Below are positions 25,813 through 33,765 of a stretch of DNA of 64,000 nucleotides, in pieces. The translations under genes were made by a program, and so were the position numbers. Within the stretch, counting starts at the first letter, position 1; each line of letters starts with the position of its first letter. The DNA lies in assembly GCF_004353505.1 (NCBI RefSeq), contig NZ_SMNQ01000001.1, forward strand, positions 806,001-870,000, in the 5' to 3' direction. The notes under the pieces are model-generated. The model worked only from the letters and a program-made list of their open reading frames with translations. It did no database searches and was not told the DNA's origin. This DNA is from Streptomyces sp. WAC05374 (GTDB lineage Bacteria > Actinomycetota > Actinomycetes > Streptomycetales > Streptomycetaceae).

Positions 25813-25869
25813 AGGGATACCTGCCGTACGGGTGGTCGCACCAGCCCTGTGGACAACCGGGCGGCACGC

Positions 25870-26655
25870 TCAGTGCGCGGTCCAGCCGCCGTCCAGGACG
25901 AGCGAGGTGCCGGTGATGAACGAGGCGGGCGGGGAGCAGAGGTAGGCGACGGCCTCGGCGACCTCTTCGGGTTCGATCAGCCGCTTGAGCGCCGAGTCCT
26001 TCAGCAGGACGTCGGTCAGGACCCGTTCGGCGGGGATGCCGTGGGCATCGGCCTGGTCGGCGAGCTGCGCCTCGACGAGGGGCGTGCGCACATAGCCGGG
26101 GTTGACGCAGTTGGAGGTGACGCCGTGCGGCGCGCCTTCGAGGGCGGCCGTTTTCGACAGCCCTTCCAGGCCGTGTTTGGCGGCCACATAGGCGGACTTG
26201 TAGGCGGAGGCGCGCAGCCCGTGCACGGAGGAGAGGTTGACGATACGGCCCCACCCTTGCGCGTACATGTGGGGCAGCGCGCCCCTGATCAGCCGGAAGG
26301 GGGCTTCCAGCATCACGGTGAGGACGGTGTGGAAGACGTCCGGGGGGAAGTCCTCGATGGGCCGGACCAGTTGCAGCCCGGCGTTGTTGACGAGGATGTC
26401 GGTGCCCGCCGCCAGGTCCTCGGCCGCGTCGAGGTCGGTCAGGTCCAGTACGTGGGGTTCGACCGCCCCGGCCGCCGTGGGCGCCGCCCTGGTCAGGGCG
26501 TCCAGGCCCCGGGCGTCCCGGTCGACGGCCCGGACCTTCGCCCCGGCGGCCGCGAGGCGCAGCGCGCAGGCGCGGCCGATGCCGCTCGCCGCGCCGGTGA
26601 CGAGGGCGGTGCGGCCCCCGAGGTCGAGGGAGGTGACGGTGTGGGGTGCGGTCAT
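25870..26655 (-). CDS. bdhA: 3-hydroxybutyrate dehydrogenase (short-chain dehydrogenase)
   Basis: 261-residue classical SDR. It has the NAD-binding motif TGAASGIG, the NNAG motif, catalytic Ser in NLSSVHGL and YxxxK in SAYVAAKHG. The segment KSAYVAAKHGLEGLSKTAAL and the C-terminal FITGTSLVLDGGWTAH are typical of D-3-hydroxybutyrate dehydrogenases, which interconvert 3-hydroxybutyrate and acetoacetate with NAD. The ATG at 26655 is used because homologues start just before the Rossmann fold. With the PucR regulator 57 bp downstream and the convergent MHS transporter it forms a likely hydroxybutyrate uptake and oxidation unit. Confidence 0.88.
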   Translation of the reverse strand: MTAPHTVTSLDLGGRTALVTGAASGIGRACALRLAAAGAKVRAVDRDARGLDALTRAAPTAAGAVEPHVLDLTDLDAAEDLAAGTDILVNNAGLQLVRPIEDFPPDVFHTVLTVMLEAPFRLIRGALPHMYAQGWGRIVNLSSVHGLRASAYKSAYVAAKHGLEGLSKTAALEGAPHGVTSNCVNPGYVRTPLVEAQLADQADAHGIPAERVLTDVLLKDSALKRLIEPEEVAEAVAYLCSPPASFITGTSLVLDGGWTAH

Positions 26656-26715
26656 GTTCCGCACCCTATGGAGCCCGGGACCGGCCACCGATGTGGCCCG
26701 AACCCATAGTTCGCC

Positions 26716-27192
26716 CTAGTCGGCCATGGTGGAGAACCATGTGGGGCCGTCGGTGAGGGCCTGCTTGATCCGGAACAGCTCGCCCTCCCGCAGCGGCGGC
26801 AGCGCGTCCAGCGAGTACCAGCCCACCTCCAGCGACTCGTCGTCGTTGACGCGCGCCTCACCGCCGACGGCCCGGCAGCGGAAGCAGGTGTCCATGTACT
26901 GGCACTGGTCACCGTTGGCGTACGTGACCGTCGGCAGCGTCTCCACGAGGACGACGCGCTCGACGACACACTCCACGGCGGTCTCCTCGTACACCTCCCG
27001 CACGACACTCACCGCCGGCTGCTCGCCCGGCTCGGGGATGCCGCCGACCAGCGACCACCTGCCGTTGTCGGCGCGTCTGACCAGCAGCACCCTGCCGTCG
27101 TCGTCGAAGACGACGGCGGTGACGCCCGGGAGGAGCAGCAACTGGTGCCCGGCGGTGGCGCGGACAGCCCGGATGAAGTCAGGAGTGGCCAT
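26716..27192 (-). CDS. Nudix hydrolase
   Basis: 158 residues. The Nudix box reads GGIPEPGEQPAVSVVREVYE then ETAVE, matching G-x5-E-x7-REUxEE but with Ala at the usual Gly of the final GU pair. The N-terminal LLLPGVTAVVFDDDGRVLLV is a normal Nudix beta-sheet. The substrate is an unidentified nucleoside diphosphate derivative. The ATG at 27192 is 10 bp from the lnt stop, so the gene is probably co-transcribed with lnt. The catalytic Glu residues are intact, so activity is expected despite the Gly change. Confidence 0.88.
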   Translation of the reverse strand: MATPDFIRAVRATAGHQLLLLPGVTAVVFDDDGRVLLVRRADNGRWSLVGGIPEPGEQPAVSVVREVYEETAVECVVERVVLVETLPTVTYANGDQCQYMDTCFRCRAVGGEARVNDDESLEVGWYSLDALPPLREGELFRIKQALTDGPTWFSTMAD

Positions 27193-27202
27193 GCCCCCGA
27201 CC

Positions 27203-28801
27203 CTAGGGGGTCGCCGGCTCCCGGCGGGCACGCCGGCGTACAACGGCACCGTAGGCGGCCCCGCCGAGCCCGGCGGCGGCGAGTGCCACCAGCGCCGCCT
27301 CGGGCAGAGTGCCCATCCGGGTCGCCGGCGTCAGCGAGGAGCGCAGCGGCACCTTCGCCACCAGGGCGTCCGGCGTGAACATCCGGGACTCCCGCACGAT
27401 CGTGCCGTCCGGCCGGATGATCGCGCTGACACCGCTGGTGACCGGGACGACGACGGAACGGCTGTGCTCGACGGCGCGCACCCGGGACATGGCGAGCTGC
27501 TGGTAGGTCATCTCGCTGCGCCCGAAGGTGGCGTTGTTGCTCGGTACGGAGATGAGCCGGGCGCCGTGCGTGACGGTGTCGCGCACGGCCCAGTCGAAGG
27601 CCGCCTCGTAACAGGTGGCGAGCCCCACCCGGGTGCCGGCGAGGTCGAAGACGCCCACCTGGCTGCCGGGGCCGAAGTCGCGCCTGACCCGGTCGACGTC
27701 CTTGTTGAAGATCCGTACGAAGGAGCGCATCGGGATGTACTCGCCGAAGGGCTGGACGTGCCGCTTGTCGTACGTGTCGACGGGGCCGCGCCGGGGGTCC
27801 CACTGGATCAGGGTGTTGCGGAGGGGGCCGGTCTCGGGCGTGACGACCGCCCCGATGACGGTCGGTACGCCGATGGCCCTGACGGCCTCGTCGATGACGA
27901 ACCGGGCGTCGCCGTTGCGGTAGGGGTCGAGGTCGGAGGAGTTCTCCGGCCACAGGACGAAGTCCGGCTTCGGCGCCCGGCCGGCCGCCACGTCGGCGGC
28001 GAGCTGCTCGGTGCGGCGGGCGTGGTTGTCGAGGACGGCGCGGCGCTGGGCGTTGAAGTCCAGGCCCAGGCGGGGGACGTTGCCCTGGATGGCGGCGACG
28101 GTCGCGGTGCCGTCCTCGGGGGCGTCGGAGACCAGCGGCTGGGCGGCGAGCGCCGCGGTGACCGGGGCAAGGAGGGAGAGGGCGGCCGCGGCGAGGGGGC
28201 CGCGCGGGAGGGTGCCGGTCGCCCGGTACGCCCGCAGGACGCGTACCGCCTCGTACAGGCCGAAGCCGCACAGGGCGACGGCGAAGCCGAGCACGGGTGT
28301 GCCGCCCACGGCGGCGAGCGGCAGGAACATGCCGTCCGCCTGGCCGAAGGCGATCTTGCCCCAGGGGAAGCCGCCGAAGGGCACGCGCGCGCGTGCCGCC
28401 TCCCCCACGATCCACGCGGCGGCGGCGAACACCGGCCAGGCGGGGAGCCGCGACACGGCGGCGACGAGGAGGCAGGCGGCCGCGACGAAGAGCGACTCGG
28501 CGGCGACGAGCGCGAGCCACGGCCCCGCCCCGACCTCCTCACCGGTCCAGACGAGGAGGGGCAGGAGGAAGCCGAGCCCGGCGAGGTAGCCGAGCCCGAA
28601 GCCCGCCCTCAGCCGCCGGCCGCGCAACGTCCACCCGAGCAGGGCGAAGGCGGGCACGGCGAGCCACCACAAGGGGCGGGGCGGAAAGCTCAGGAACAGC
28701 AGCCCTCCGGACAGCACCGCTGCCGTCGGCCGCACCCACCACCACGGCAGCCGGGCCCCCGGCTCCTCGGGGGCGGGGGGAGGGACGTCGACGGCGGTCA
28801 T
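27203..28801 (-). CDS. lnt: Apolipoprotein N-acyltransferase
   Basis: 532-residue membrane enzyme that N-acylates the diacylglyceryl-cysteine of lipoproteins. About six N-terminal membrane helices are followed by a nitrilase-like domain with the catalytic triad Glu (WPENSSD, near 283), Lys (YDKRHVQPFGEYIP, near 344) and Cys (LATCYEAAFDW, near 397), then a C-terminal membrane helix. Extra family residues RVRAVEHSRSVVVPVTSG are present. ATG 28801 is chosen, with GTG 28813 as an alternative; neither has a strong ribosome site. Streptomyces can have more than one Lnt, so this may be one of two copies. Lipoproteins in this window are potential substrates. Confidence 0.92.
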   Translation of the reverse strand: MTAVDVPPPAPEEPGARLPWWWVRPTAAVLSGGLLFLSFPPRPLWWLAVPAFALLGWTLRGRRLRAGFGLGYLAGLGFLLPLLVWTGEEVGAGPWLALVAAESLFVAAACLLVAAVSRLPAWPVFAAAAWIVGEAARARVPFGGFPWGKIAFGQADGMFLPLAAVGGTPVLGFAVALCGFGLYEAVRVLRAYRATGTLPRGPLAAAALSLLAPVTAALAAQPLVSDAPEDGTATVAAIQGNVPRLGLDFNAQRRAVLDNHARRTEQLAADVAAGRAPKPDFVLWPENSSDLDPYRNGDARFVIDEAVRAIGVPTVIGAVVTPETGPLRNTLIQWDPRRGPVDTYDKRHVQPFGEYIPMRSFVRIFNKDVDRVRRDFGPGSQVGVFDLAGTRVGLATCYEAAFDWAVRDTVTHGARLISVPSNNATFGRSEMTYQQLAMSRVRAVEHSRSVVVPVTSGVSAIIRPDGTIVRESRMFTPDALVAKVPLRSSLTPATRMGTLPEAALVALAAAGLGGAAYGAVVRRRARREPATP

Positions 28802-28902
28802 GGTGGCGCTCACGTGCCGGAGTCTACGGCGATCTCCTGTGCGAACGGGAGCGCGGCCGGTGGCCCGGGACCGGCAAGCGGCCGGTCGCGGACGCGGACG
28901 CC

Positions 28903-28980
28903 GGTGGTCGGGGGTGCGTCCGGGCGGCGGTGGCCGGGGGCGCATCCGGGAGCCGGTGGCCGGGGAGGATCCAGGAGCCC
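28903..28980. repeat. 26-bp GC-rich tandem repeat, three copies
   Basis: Units beginning GGTGG at 28903, 28929 and 28955 share GGTGGCCGGGGGCGCATCCG-like sequence with a few substitutions. They lie in the 268-bp gap upstream of lnt, in which I see no gene. Confidence 0.7.
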
Positions 28981-29069
28981 GCGCCCGGCAGCGCGTCCCG
29001 GAGCCGTTGGCGGGGAGTACGGCACGCGCGGCGTGCCCGGTGTTCCCGGGCCGGGCCGGGGCGGGCGCG

Positions 29070-29711
29070 TCAGCGGCCGGTGGTGGGGTCCGGGCGGTGC
29101 GGCAGGGGGGTGCCGTCCGGGGCGGGGTCCTCGGGGCCGTGTGCCAGGGTGAACCCGTCCCGCGTGGCCGTGGGCCGCCGCAGGCGGAGGCGGTGGCGGA
29201 TCACGCGGACCGCCGCTTCGGCGTCGTCGACGGTGACCGTGAAGCTGCGCCCGTCGCCCAGGGTGAGCACCAGGCCCTCGCCCCGGCGTACGACGACCGC
29301 CGTGCCTTTCTCGGGGAGCCAGCGGTAGCCCCAGCCGCCCCACTGGCGCGGGGTGACCGAGGGGGCGAATCGGGCGTCCACCACGGTGTCGAGCGGGATG
29401 CGCCTCCGGGGCAGTCCCATGTGGCCGCACCGCACCTCGAGGGTGTGGCGGTCCACGGTGAGCTCGACGTACACGAAGGCGAGCGTCCCGAAGAGCACCA
29501 GGAGTCCGGCCGCGACGCAGCCGACGACCGCCATCAGCAGGGCGGCGGTGCCGGAGGTCCAGGAGAGGTCCACGGCCAGTTCGATGCCGAGCGCCACGCA
29601 GGCGGCTCCGGCGGCCGCGAGCAGCCACTGGACGCGGTTGGTGGCCCGTCCGGTCCAGGTGTCGGGCACCGGCTCTGTGGCAGGTCGCTCGTCGCGGGAG
29701 TGGTCCCTCAT
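29070..29711 (-). CDS. Membrane protein with PH-like domain, unknown function
   Basis: 213 residues from ATG 29711; a GTG six codons earlier at 29729 is an alternative and neither has a clear ribosome site. Two membrane helices (WLLAAAGAACVALGIELAV and LLMAVVGCVAAGLLVLFG) are followed by a beta-rich domain (YVELTVDRHTLEVRCG, IPLDTVVDARFAP, LVLTLGDGRSFTVTVDDA) resembling bacterial PH-like domains. The C-terminal tail is Pro/Arg-rich. A conserved actinobacterial family; no function is known to me. Confidence 0.72.
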   Translation of the reverse strand: MRDHSRDERPATEPVPDTWTGRATNRVQWLLAAAGAACVALGIELAVDLSWTSGTAALLMAVVGCVAAGLLVLFGTLAFVYVELTVDRHTLEVRCGHMGLPRRRIPLDTVVDARFAPSVTPRQWGGWGYRWLPEKGTAVVVRRGEGLVLTLGDGRSFTVTVDDAEAAVRVIRHRLRLRRPTATRDGFTLAHGPEDPAPDGTPLPHRPDPTTGR

Positions 29712-29781
29712 GCGTAGCAGCGTACTCACGTTCCGCAGTCGCGGCCGCTCGTGCCGGGCCCGCCGGGGGAGGCGCGGGCGG

Positions 29782-30567
29782 TCAGCGCGCGGGGGCCGCC
29801 TCGCCGAGGAGCCGGCCCTCCGCGTACGCCAGGGCGGCGTCCGGGAGCGCGGCGGGGCGGCCGCTGAGCAGCACCGTCAGGTCCGTGGCGGGGGTCGCGG
29901 CGGGCTTCGGGAGGGCGCCGATCCGGCGCAGCGCCTGGGCGGCGACCGCCTGCGCCGAGCCGTGCAGCACCACGGGTGGCAGGCCGGCCGGCTGTACGGC
30001 CGTCCGGATGCGTTCGGCGACCAGTTCGTAGTGGGTGCAGCCGAGGACGACGGCCCTGACGTCGGCGGGGGTGAGCGCGGCGGCGGCGGCGATGGCCCGG
30101 TCGATGGCGTCCTCGTCGGCGTACTGGACCGCGTCGGCGAGGCCGGGGCAGGGCACTTCGGTGACGTCGACGGAGCCGGCGAAGTCGCGGATGAGCCCGC
30201 GCTGGTAGGGGCTGCCCGTGGTGAGGGGGGTCGCCCAGATGGCGACGGGTCCGCCGCCCGCCGCGGCCGGCTTGACCGCGGGGACGGTACCGATGACCGG
30301 GATCGCGGGCTCGAGCTCGGCGCGGAGCGCCGGCAGGGCGTGGACGGAGGCGGTGTTGCAGGCCACGATGAGCGCGTCGGGCCGGTGCGCGGCGGCCGCG
30401 CGGGCGACGGCGAGGGCGCGCGTGGTGAGGTCGTCCGTCGTCCGGGGTCCCCAGGGCATCCCGTCGGGGTCGGAGGAGAGGACGAGAGCCGCGTCCGGCC
30501 GCAGCCGGCGCACCGCGGCGGCCGCCGCCAGCAGGCCGATTCCGGAGTCCATAAGCGCGATCTTCAC
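29782..30567 (-). CDS. Glutamate racemase-like protein (Asp/Glu racemase family)
   Basis: 261 residues of the MurI superfamily. It has the N-terminal DSGIGLL (normally DSGxGG), ACNTAS containing the first catalytic Cys, and GCTHYEL containing the second. These make a cofactor-independent racemase supplying D-glutamate for peptidoglycan plausible. The departure from GG to LL in the first motif and the modest length leave room for a paralogue with another substrate. The start is GTG at 30567 with AGGG upstream. It is divergent from the glycosyltransferase gene, sharing a 58-bp promoter region. Confidence 0.85.
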   Translation of the reverse strand: MKIALMDSGIGLLAAAAAVRRLRPDAALVLSSDPDGMPWGPRTTDDLTTRALAVARAAAAHRPDALIVACNTASVHALPALRAELEPAIPVIGTVPAVKPAAAGGGPVAIWATPLTTGSPYQRGLIRDFAGSVDVTEVPCPGLADAVQYADEDAIDRAIAAAAALTPADVRAVVLGCTHYELVAERIRTAVQPAGLPPVVLHGSAQAVAAQALRRIGALPKPAATPATDLTVLLSGRPAALPDAALAYAEGRLLGEAAPAR

Positions 30568-30590
30568 CCGATCACCCTAGCCGACGGCCC

Positions 30591-30618
30591 TTGCGCTCCC
30601 CCCGTTGTGGGGCAGACT
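30591..30618 (+). promoter_or_regulatory. Putative promoter for a leaderless glycosyltransferase transcript
   Basis: TTGCGC (30591..30596), a 16-bp spacer and CAGACT (30613..30618) fit a vegetative Streptomyces promoter. The -10 ends seven bases before the ATG at 30626, so transcription could begin at or next to the start codon. Confidence 0.5.
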
Positions 30619-30625
30619 GCGGCGA

Positions 30626-31819
30626 ATGAGCACCATTGCGTGGATCGCCCTGGGGTCGGTGGCCGCCTGGACGTGGCTGCTGCTGGGGCAGGGCTTCTTC
30701 TGGCGCACCGATCAGCGTCTGCCGCGCCGCGCCGATCCGGCCCGGTGGCCGTCGGTCGCCGTGGTGGTGCCGGCCAGGGACGAGGCGGAGGTGCTGCCGC
30801 TGAGCCTGCCGTCGCTGCTGGCCCAGGACTATCCGGGGCCTTTGCGGATCTTCCTGGTGGACGACGGCAGCACGGACGGTACGGGTGATCTGGCGCGGGT
30901 GCTCGCGGTGCGGCACGGAGGGCCGCCGCTGACGGTGGTGTCCCCGGACGCGCCGGAGCCGGGCTGGACCGGGAAGCTGTGGGCGCTGCGGCACGGGATC
31001 GCGGAGGCACGCGCGCGTGGCGCGGAGGAGGGACCGGGCGACCCGGAGTTCCTGCTCCTGACGGACGCGGACATCGCGCACGAGCCGGACAGCCTGCGCG
31101 AGCTGGTGGCGGCGGCCACCGCGAACAACCTCGACCTGGTGTCGCAGATGGCGCGGCTGCGGGTGGCGACGGCCTGGGAGCGGCTGGTCGTTCCCGCGTT
31201 CGTGTACTTCTTCGCCTCGCTGTACCCGTTCCGGTGGGTCAACCGGCCCGGGGCGCGGACGGCCGCCGCCGCGGGCGGGTGCGTGCTGCTGCGTACGGAG
31301 GTGGCCGGCCGGGCGCGGGTGCCGGAGGCGATCCGGCAGGCGGTGATCGACGACGTGTCGCTGGCGCGGGCGGTCCGGCGGGCGGGTGGCCGGATCTGGC
31401 TGGGCCTCGCCGAGCGGGTGGACAGCATCCGCCCCTATCCCCGGCTGGCCGACCTGTGGCGGATGGTGGCGCGCAGCGCGTACGCCCAGCTCGGGCACCA
31501 CCCGGTGCTGCTGGCCGGGACGGTGGCGGGGCTGGCGGTGGTGTACCTGGCGCCGCCCGCCGCCGTGTGCGCGGGGCTGTTCGCGGGTGACGTGCCGGCC
31601 GGGGTGCTGGGCGCGGCGGCGTGGGCGGTGATGGCGGGGACATACGTGCCGATGCTCCGCTACTACCGGCTGTCGCCGTGGCGGGCGCTGCTGCTGCCGT
31701 TCACCGCGTCCCTCTATCTGTGCATGACGGTCGATTCGGCGGTGCGCCACCACCGGGGCCGCGGGGCCGCGTGGAAGGGCCGCACCTATCCGCGTCCCGA
31801 GGTCGCGCCGGACAGGTGA
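30626..31819 (+). CDS. Family 2 glycosyltransferase, HpnB (hopanoid-associated) type
   Basis: 397-residue membrane glycosyltransferase. The GT2 core has VAVVVPARDEAEVLPLSLPS, the LVDDGSTDGT nucleotide-sugar motif, GWTGKLWALRHGI and LLLTDADI. QAVIDDVSLARAVRRAGG provides the later acidic motif. An N-terminal helix and three C-terminal helices anchor it. Segments such as SLYPFRWVNRP, AAAAGGCVLLRTE and RSAYAQLGHHPVLL match my memory of the HpnB family that accompanies hopene biosynthesis genes. No squalene or hopene genes are nearby here, so the acceptor lipid is uncertain. The start is ATG 30626. Confidence 0.85.
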   Translation: MSTIAWIALGSVAAWTWLLLGQGFFWRTDQRLPRRADPARWPSVAVVVPARDEAEVLPLSLPSLLAQDYPGPLRIFLVDDGSTDGTGDLARVLAVRHGGPPLTVVSPDAPEPGWTGKLWALRHGIAEARARGAEEGPGDPEFLLLTDADIAHEPDSLRELVAAATANNLDLVSQMARLRVATAWERLVVPAFVYFFASLYPFRWVNRPGARTAAAAGGCVLLRTEVAGRARVPEAIRQAVIDDVSLARAVRRAGGRIWLGLAERVDSIRPYPRLADLWRMVARSAYAQLGHHPVLLAGTVAGLAVVYLAPPAAVCAGLFAGDVPAGVLGAAAWAVMAGTYVPMLRYYRLSPWRALLLPFTASLYLCMTVDSAVRHHRGRGAAWKGRTYPRPEVAPDR

Positions 31820-32204
31820 CGGGTGGTCAGGCCGGTTGGCCCGGGGGCGGGCCGGCGCCGCAGCGCACCTTTCCGGGCACGCGGAGTTACGCCGGCTCAA
31901 TTCGATGTTGATGCGGTGTGAAGACTCAGCACTTCGGGTGGAACATTGACCCTCTTTAAGCATGGGCATGCCCAGTCCGGATCATCGCCGGGCGGGCCCG
32001 GATTTATGTAGGGGCCACCTTGCGGGGGGTCTTCCGCGGGCCGGGGGACCTGCCGGTAACCCCCCATCAGCCTGGCCTTTACACGGACGGTGACCGTTTT
32101 TCCCGGGTTCGCTCGTATTGGCGATCGGCGGCCACTCACACCGCGTAAAACAACCTGCTTATCAGCCTCCCCAATCAGCACATCGTGGGCTTAACTTATG
32201 TGCC
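31820..32204. other. Unusual, less GC-rich intergenic region with hairpins; possible small RNA or long leader
   Basis: 385 bp without a convincing gene. A short GGCCCG-GGGG-CGGGCC hairpin (31838..31853) may terminate the glycosyltransferase. From about 31890 to 32204 the base composition drops relative to neighbours, with runs such as CTCTTTAAG, ATTTATG, AAAACAA and TTAACTTATG. ACGGTGACCGT directly followed by TTTTT (32087..32101) looks like a small rho-independent terminator, and GGGCATGCCC and G-run/C-run pairings occur before it. A TTGACC sequence at 31946 has no good -10 partner. I did not match it to a known riboswitch. Confidence 0.5.
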
Positions 32205-32672
32205 ATGACCTCCCCCCGTTCCTACGGCGGCGCGTACTACAACGCGCCGTCGTTCCCGGACACCCCGATCTACGACTCTCTCGTCGCGGAACGGGGCACG
32301 CCTCAGATCGCGCCGATCCGAGTGCCCGCCGCCTACGACACCGGCAGCTCCTACCTGCCGGCGCTCCCCGCGGCCCTTCCCGCCCTCCCGGCGGCCCCCT
32401 CCCAGCCCATGCCGTCCTACAACGGCGGCTCGTACGGCTATCCCCAGCAGGCAGCCCCGCAGCCCGCCCCGCTGCAGCACATGCCCGCGCCGTACATCCC
32501 CCAGCAGCCGACCGCCGTTCGCGGCGGTTACCCCGGCCCGCAGCCCCATCCGCAGGCGCGGCCGGTGCCGGCCGGGTACGAGGCGATGCGCCCCGCGGCG
32601 CCCCGCCCCGTGCCGGCGCCCTCCCCGTACGACGACCCGTACAACCGCCCCTACCAGGGCGGGGGCTACTGA
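32205..32672 (+). CDS. Pro/Tyr-rich DUF6643-like protein
   Basis: 155 residues starting MTSPRSYGGAYYNAPSFPDT. The first 55 residues (APSFPDTPIYDSLVAERGTP, then PIRVPAAYD) are the conserved signature of a Streptomyces-specific family (DUF6643, by memory). The rest is low-complexity Pro, Ala, Gln and Tyr with PAPYIPQQP-like repeats and ends in PYNRPYQGGGY. No membrane helix or signal peptide is seen. ATG 32205 was chosen because the conserved segment begins there. It lies behind the unusual intergenic region, implying elaborate expression control. Function unknown. Confidence 0.82.
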   Translation: MTSPRSYGGAYYNAPSFPDTPIYDSLVAERGTPQIAPIRVPAAYDTGSSYLPALPAALPALPAAPSQPMPSYNGGSYGYPQQAAPQPAPLQHMPAPYIPQQPTAVRGGYPGPQPHPQARPVPAGYEAMRPAAPRPVPAPSPYDDPYNRPYQGGGY

Positions 32673-32714
32673 CCTGACCCGGTCGGGCGTCACGCGTGCT
32701 GGCAGGATGAGGCC

Positions 32715-33539
32715 ATGCCCACTCCTGCCCTCCGCTCGCTGCACGTCCGGCCGGTCAAGTCCCTCCGGGGGGCTTCGCCCGTCACGGCGGCGGTCGAGCC
32801 ATGGGGTCTCGCCGGGGACCGCCGCTGGATGATCATCGACGCCGCGGGGAAGGCGGTCACCCAACGCCAGCAGCCGAGGCTGGCGTTGGCCTCCGCCGAG
32901 GAGCTGCCCGGCGGAGGGGTCCGGCTGTCCGCGCCCGGACGGGAGCCGCTGACCGTCGCCGTACCGGAGCCGTCGGCCACCGTGCCGGCGCAGATCTTCC
33001 TCACGAAGGTCGAGGCGGTGCCGGCCGGAGCCGCCGCGGACGAGTGGTGCACCGCCTACCTGGGCGAGGACGTACGGCTGGTGCACCTGGACGACCCGGC
33101 GCACCGCCGCCCCATCGACCCGGATTACGCGCTGCCCGGGGAGACGGTCAACTTCGCCGACGGCTATCCCCTGCTGCTCACGTCCGTCTCCTCCCTGGAC
33201 GCGCTGAACTCCCTCGTCGCCCGGGGCGATCACCCCGAAGAGGGTCCGCTGCCCATGGACCGCTTCCGGCCCACCGTGGTCGTCGAGGGCACCGACCCGT
33301 GGGACGAGGACCGCTGGTCCCGCATCGCGATCGGCGAGGTCACCTTCCGCGTGGCCAAGCCGTGCGCCCGCTGCGTCGTGACGACCACCGACCAGCTCAC
33401 CGGGCACCGCGGCAAGGAACCGCTGCGCACCCTGGCCCGGCACCGTCTCGTCGGCAAGAAGATGATCTTCGGCCAGAATCTCGTCCCCGAGCACCCGGGC
33501 ACCCTCCGGGCCGGTGACCCGGTGGAGATCCTCCGCTAG
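32715..33539 (+). CDS. MOSC domain-containing protein (molybdenum cofactor-binding, mARC-like)
   Basis: 274 residues with an N-terminal MOSC beta-barrel (RSLHVRPVKSLRG, GDRRWMIID) and a C-terminal MOSC domain with MDRFRPTVVVEG and the cysteine motif PCARCVVTTTD. In mARC/YcbX-type proteins this Cys ligates molybdenum and the enzyme reduces N-hydroxylated compounds. A partner reductase is not adjacent. CAGGAT at 32703..32708 ends six bases before the ATG, suggesting a leaderless transcript; no ribosome site is visible. Substrate unknown. Confidence 0.9.
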   Translation: MPTPALRSLHVRPVKSLRGASPVTAAVEPWGLAGDRRWMIIDAAGKAVTQRQQPRLALASAEELPGGGVRLSAPGREPLTVAVPEPSATVPAQIFLTKVEAVPAGAAADEWCTAYLGEDVRLVHLDDPAHRRPIDPDYALPGETVNFADGYPLLLTSVSSLDALNSLVARGDHPEEGPLPMDRFRPTVVVEGTDPWDEDRWSRIAIGEVTFRVAKPCARCVVTTTDQLTGHRGKEPLRTLARHRLVGKKMIFGQNLVPEHPGTLRAGDPVEILR

Positions 33540-33560
33540 GCGTCTCGCAGCGCCGGACGC

Positions 33561-33676
33561 CCGCCCCACCGCGCCGTCCGCACAGCGCCCGGTTGGTCGG
33601 CCCCACCGCGCCGTCCGCACAGCGCCCGGACATCCGCCCCACCGCCCGGTCCGCACAGCGCCCGCCGGTCCGCCCC
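33561..33676. repeat. Tandem repeat of 36 to 37 bp, three copies plus a partial
   Basis: Units start at 33561, 33598, 33634 and (partial) 33670. Each contains GCCCCACCG, then GTCCGCACAGCGCCC. Copies 1 and 2 are nearly identical for the first 30 bases; copy 3 has a few changes. It lies just 3' of the MOSC gene and before the membrane-protein gene at 33766. There are no spacers, so it is a minisatellite and not a CRISPR array. Confidence 0.85.
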
Positions 33677-33765
33677 GCGGGACGATGCGCCGCATAGGCC
33701 GCGCCTTCACGGGAACCCGGGCACTCGGCACACGCGTTGACGGACACGAAAGGGGGTGCGGACCT

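Noticed and set aside
31890..32110. Known riboswitch such as a c-di-AMP (ydaO) element
   Set aside because: A GGGGGACC word is reminiscent, but the other conserved blocks are missing.
33561..33676. CRISPR array
   Set aside because: Repeats are contiguous with no unique spacers and no cas genes in the window.
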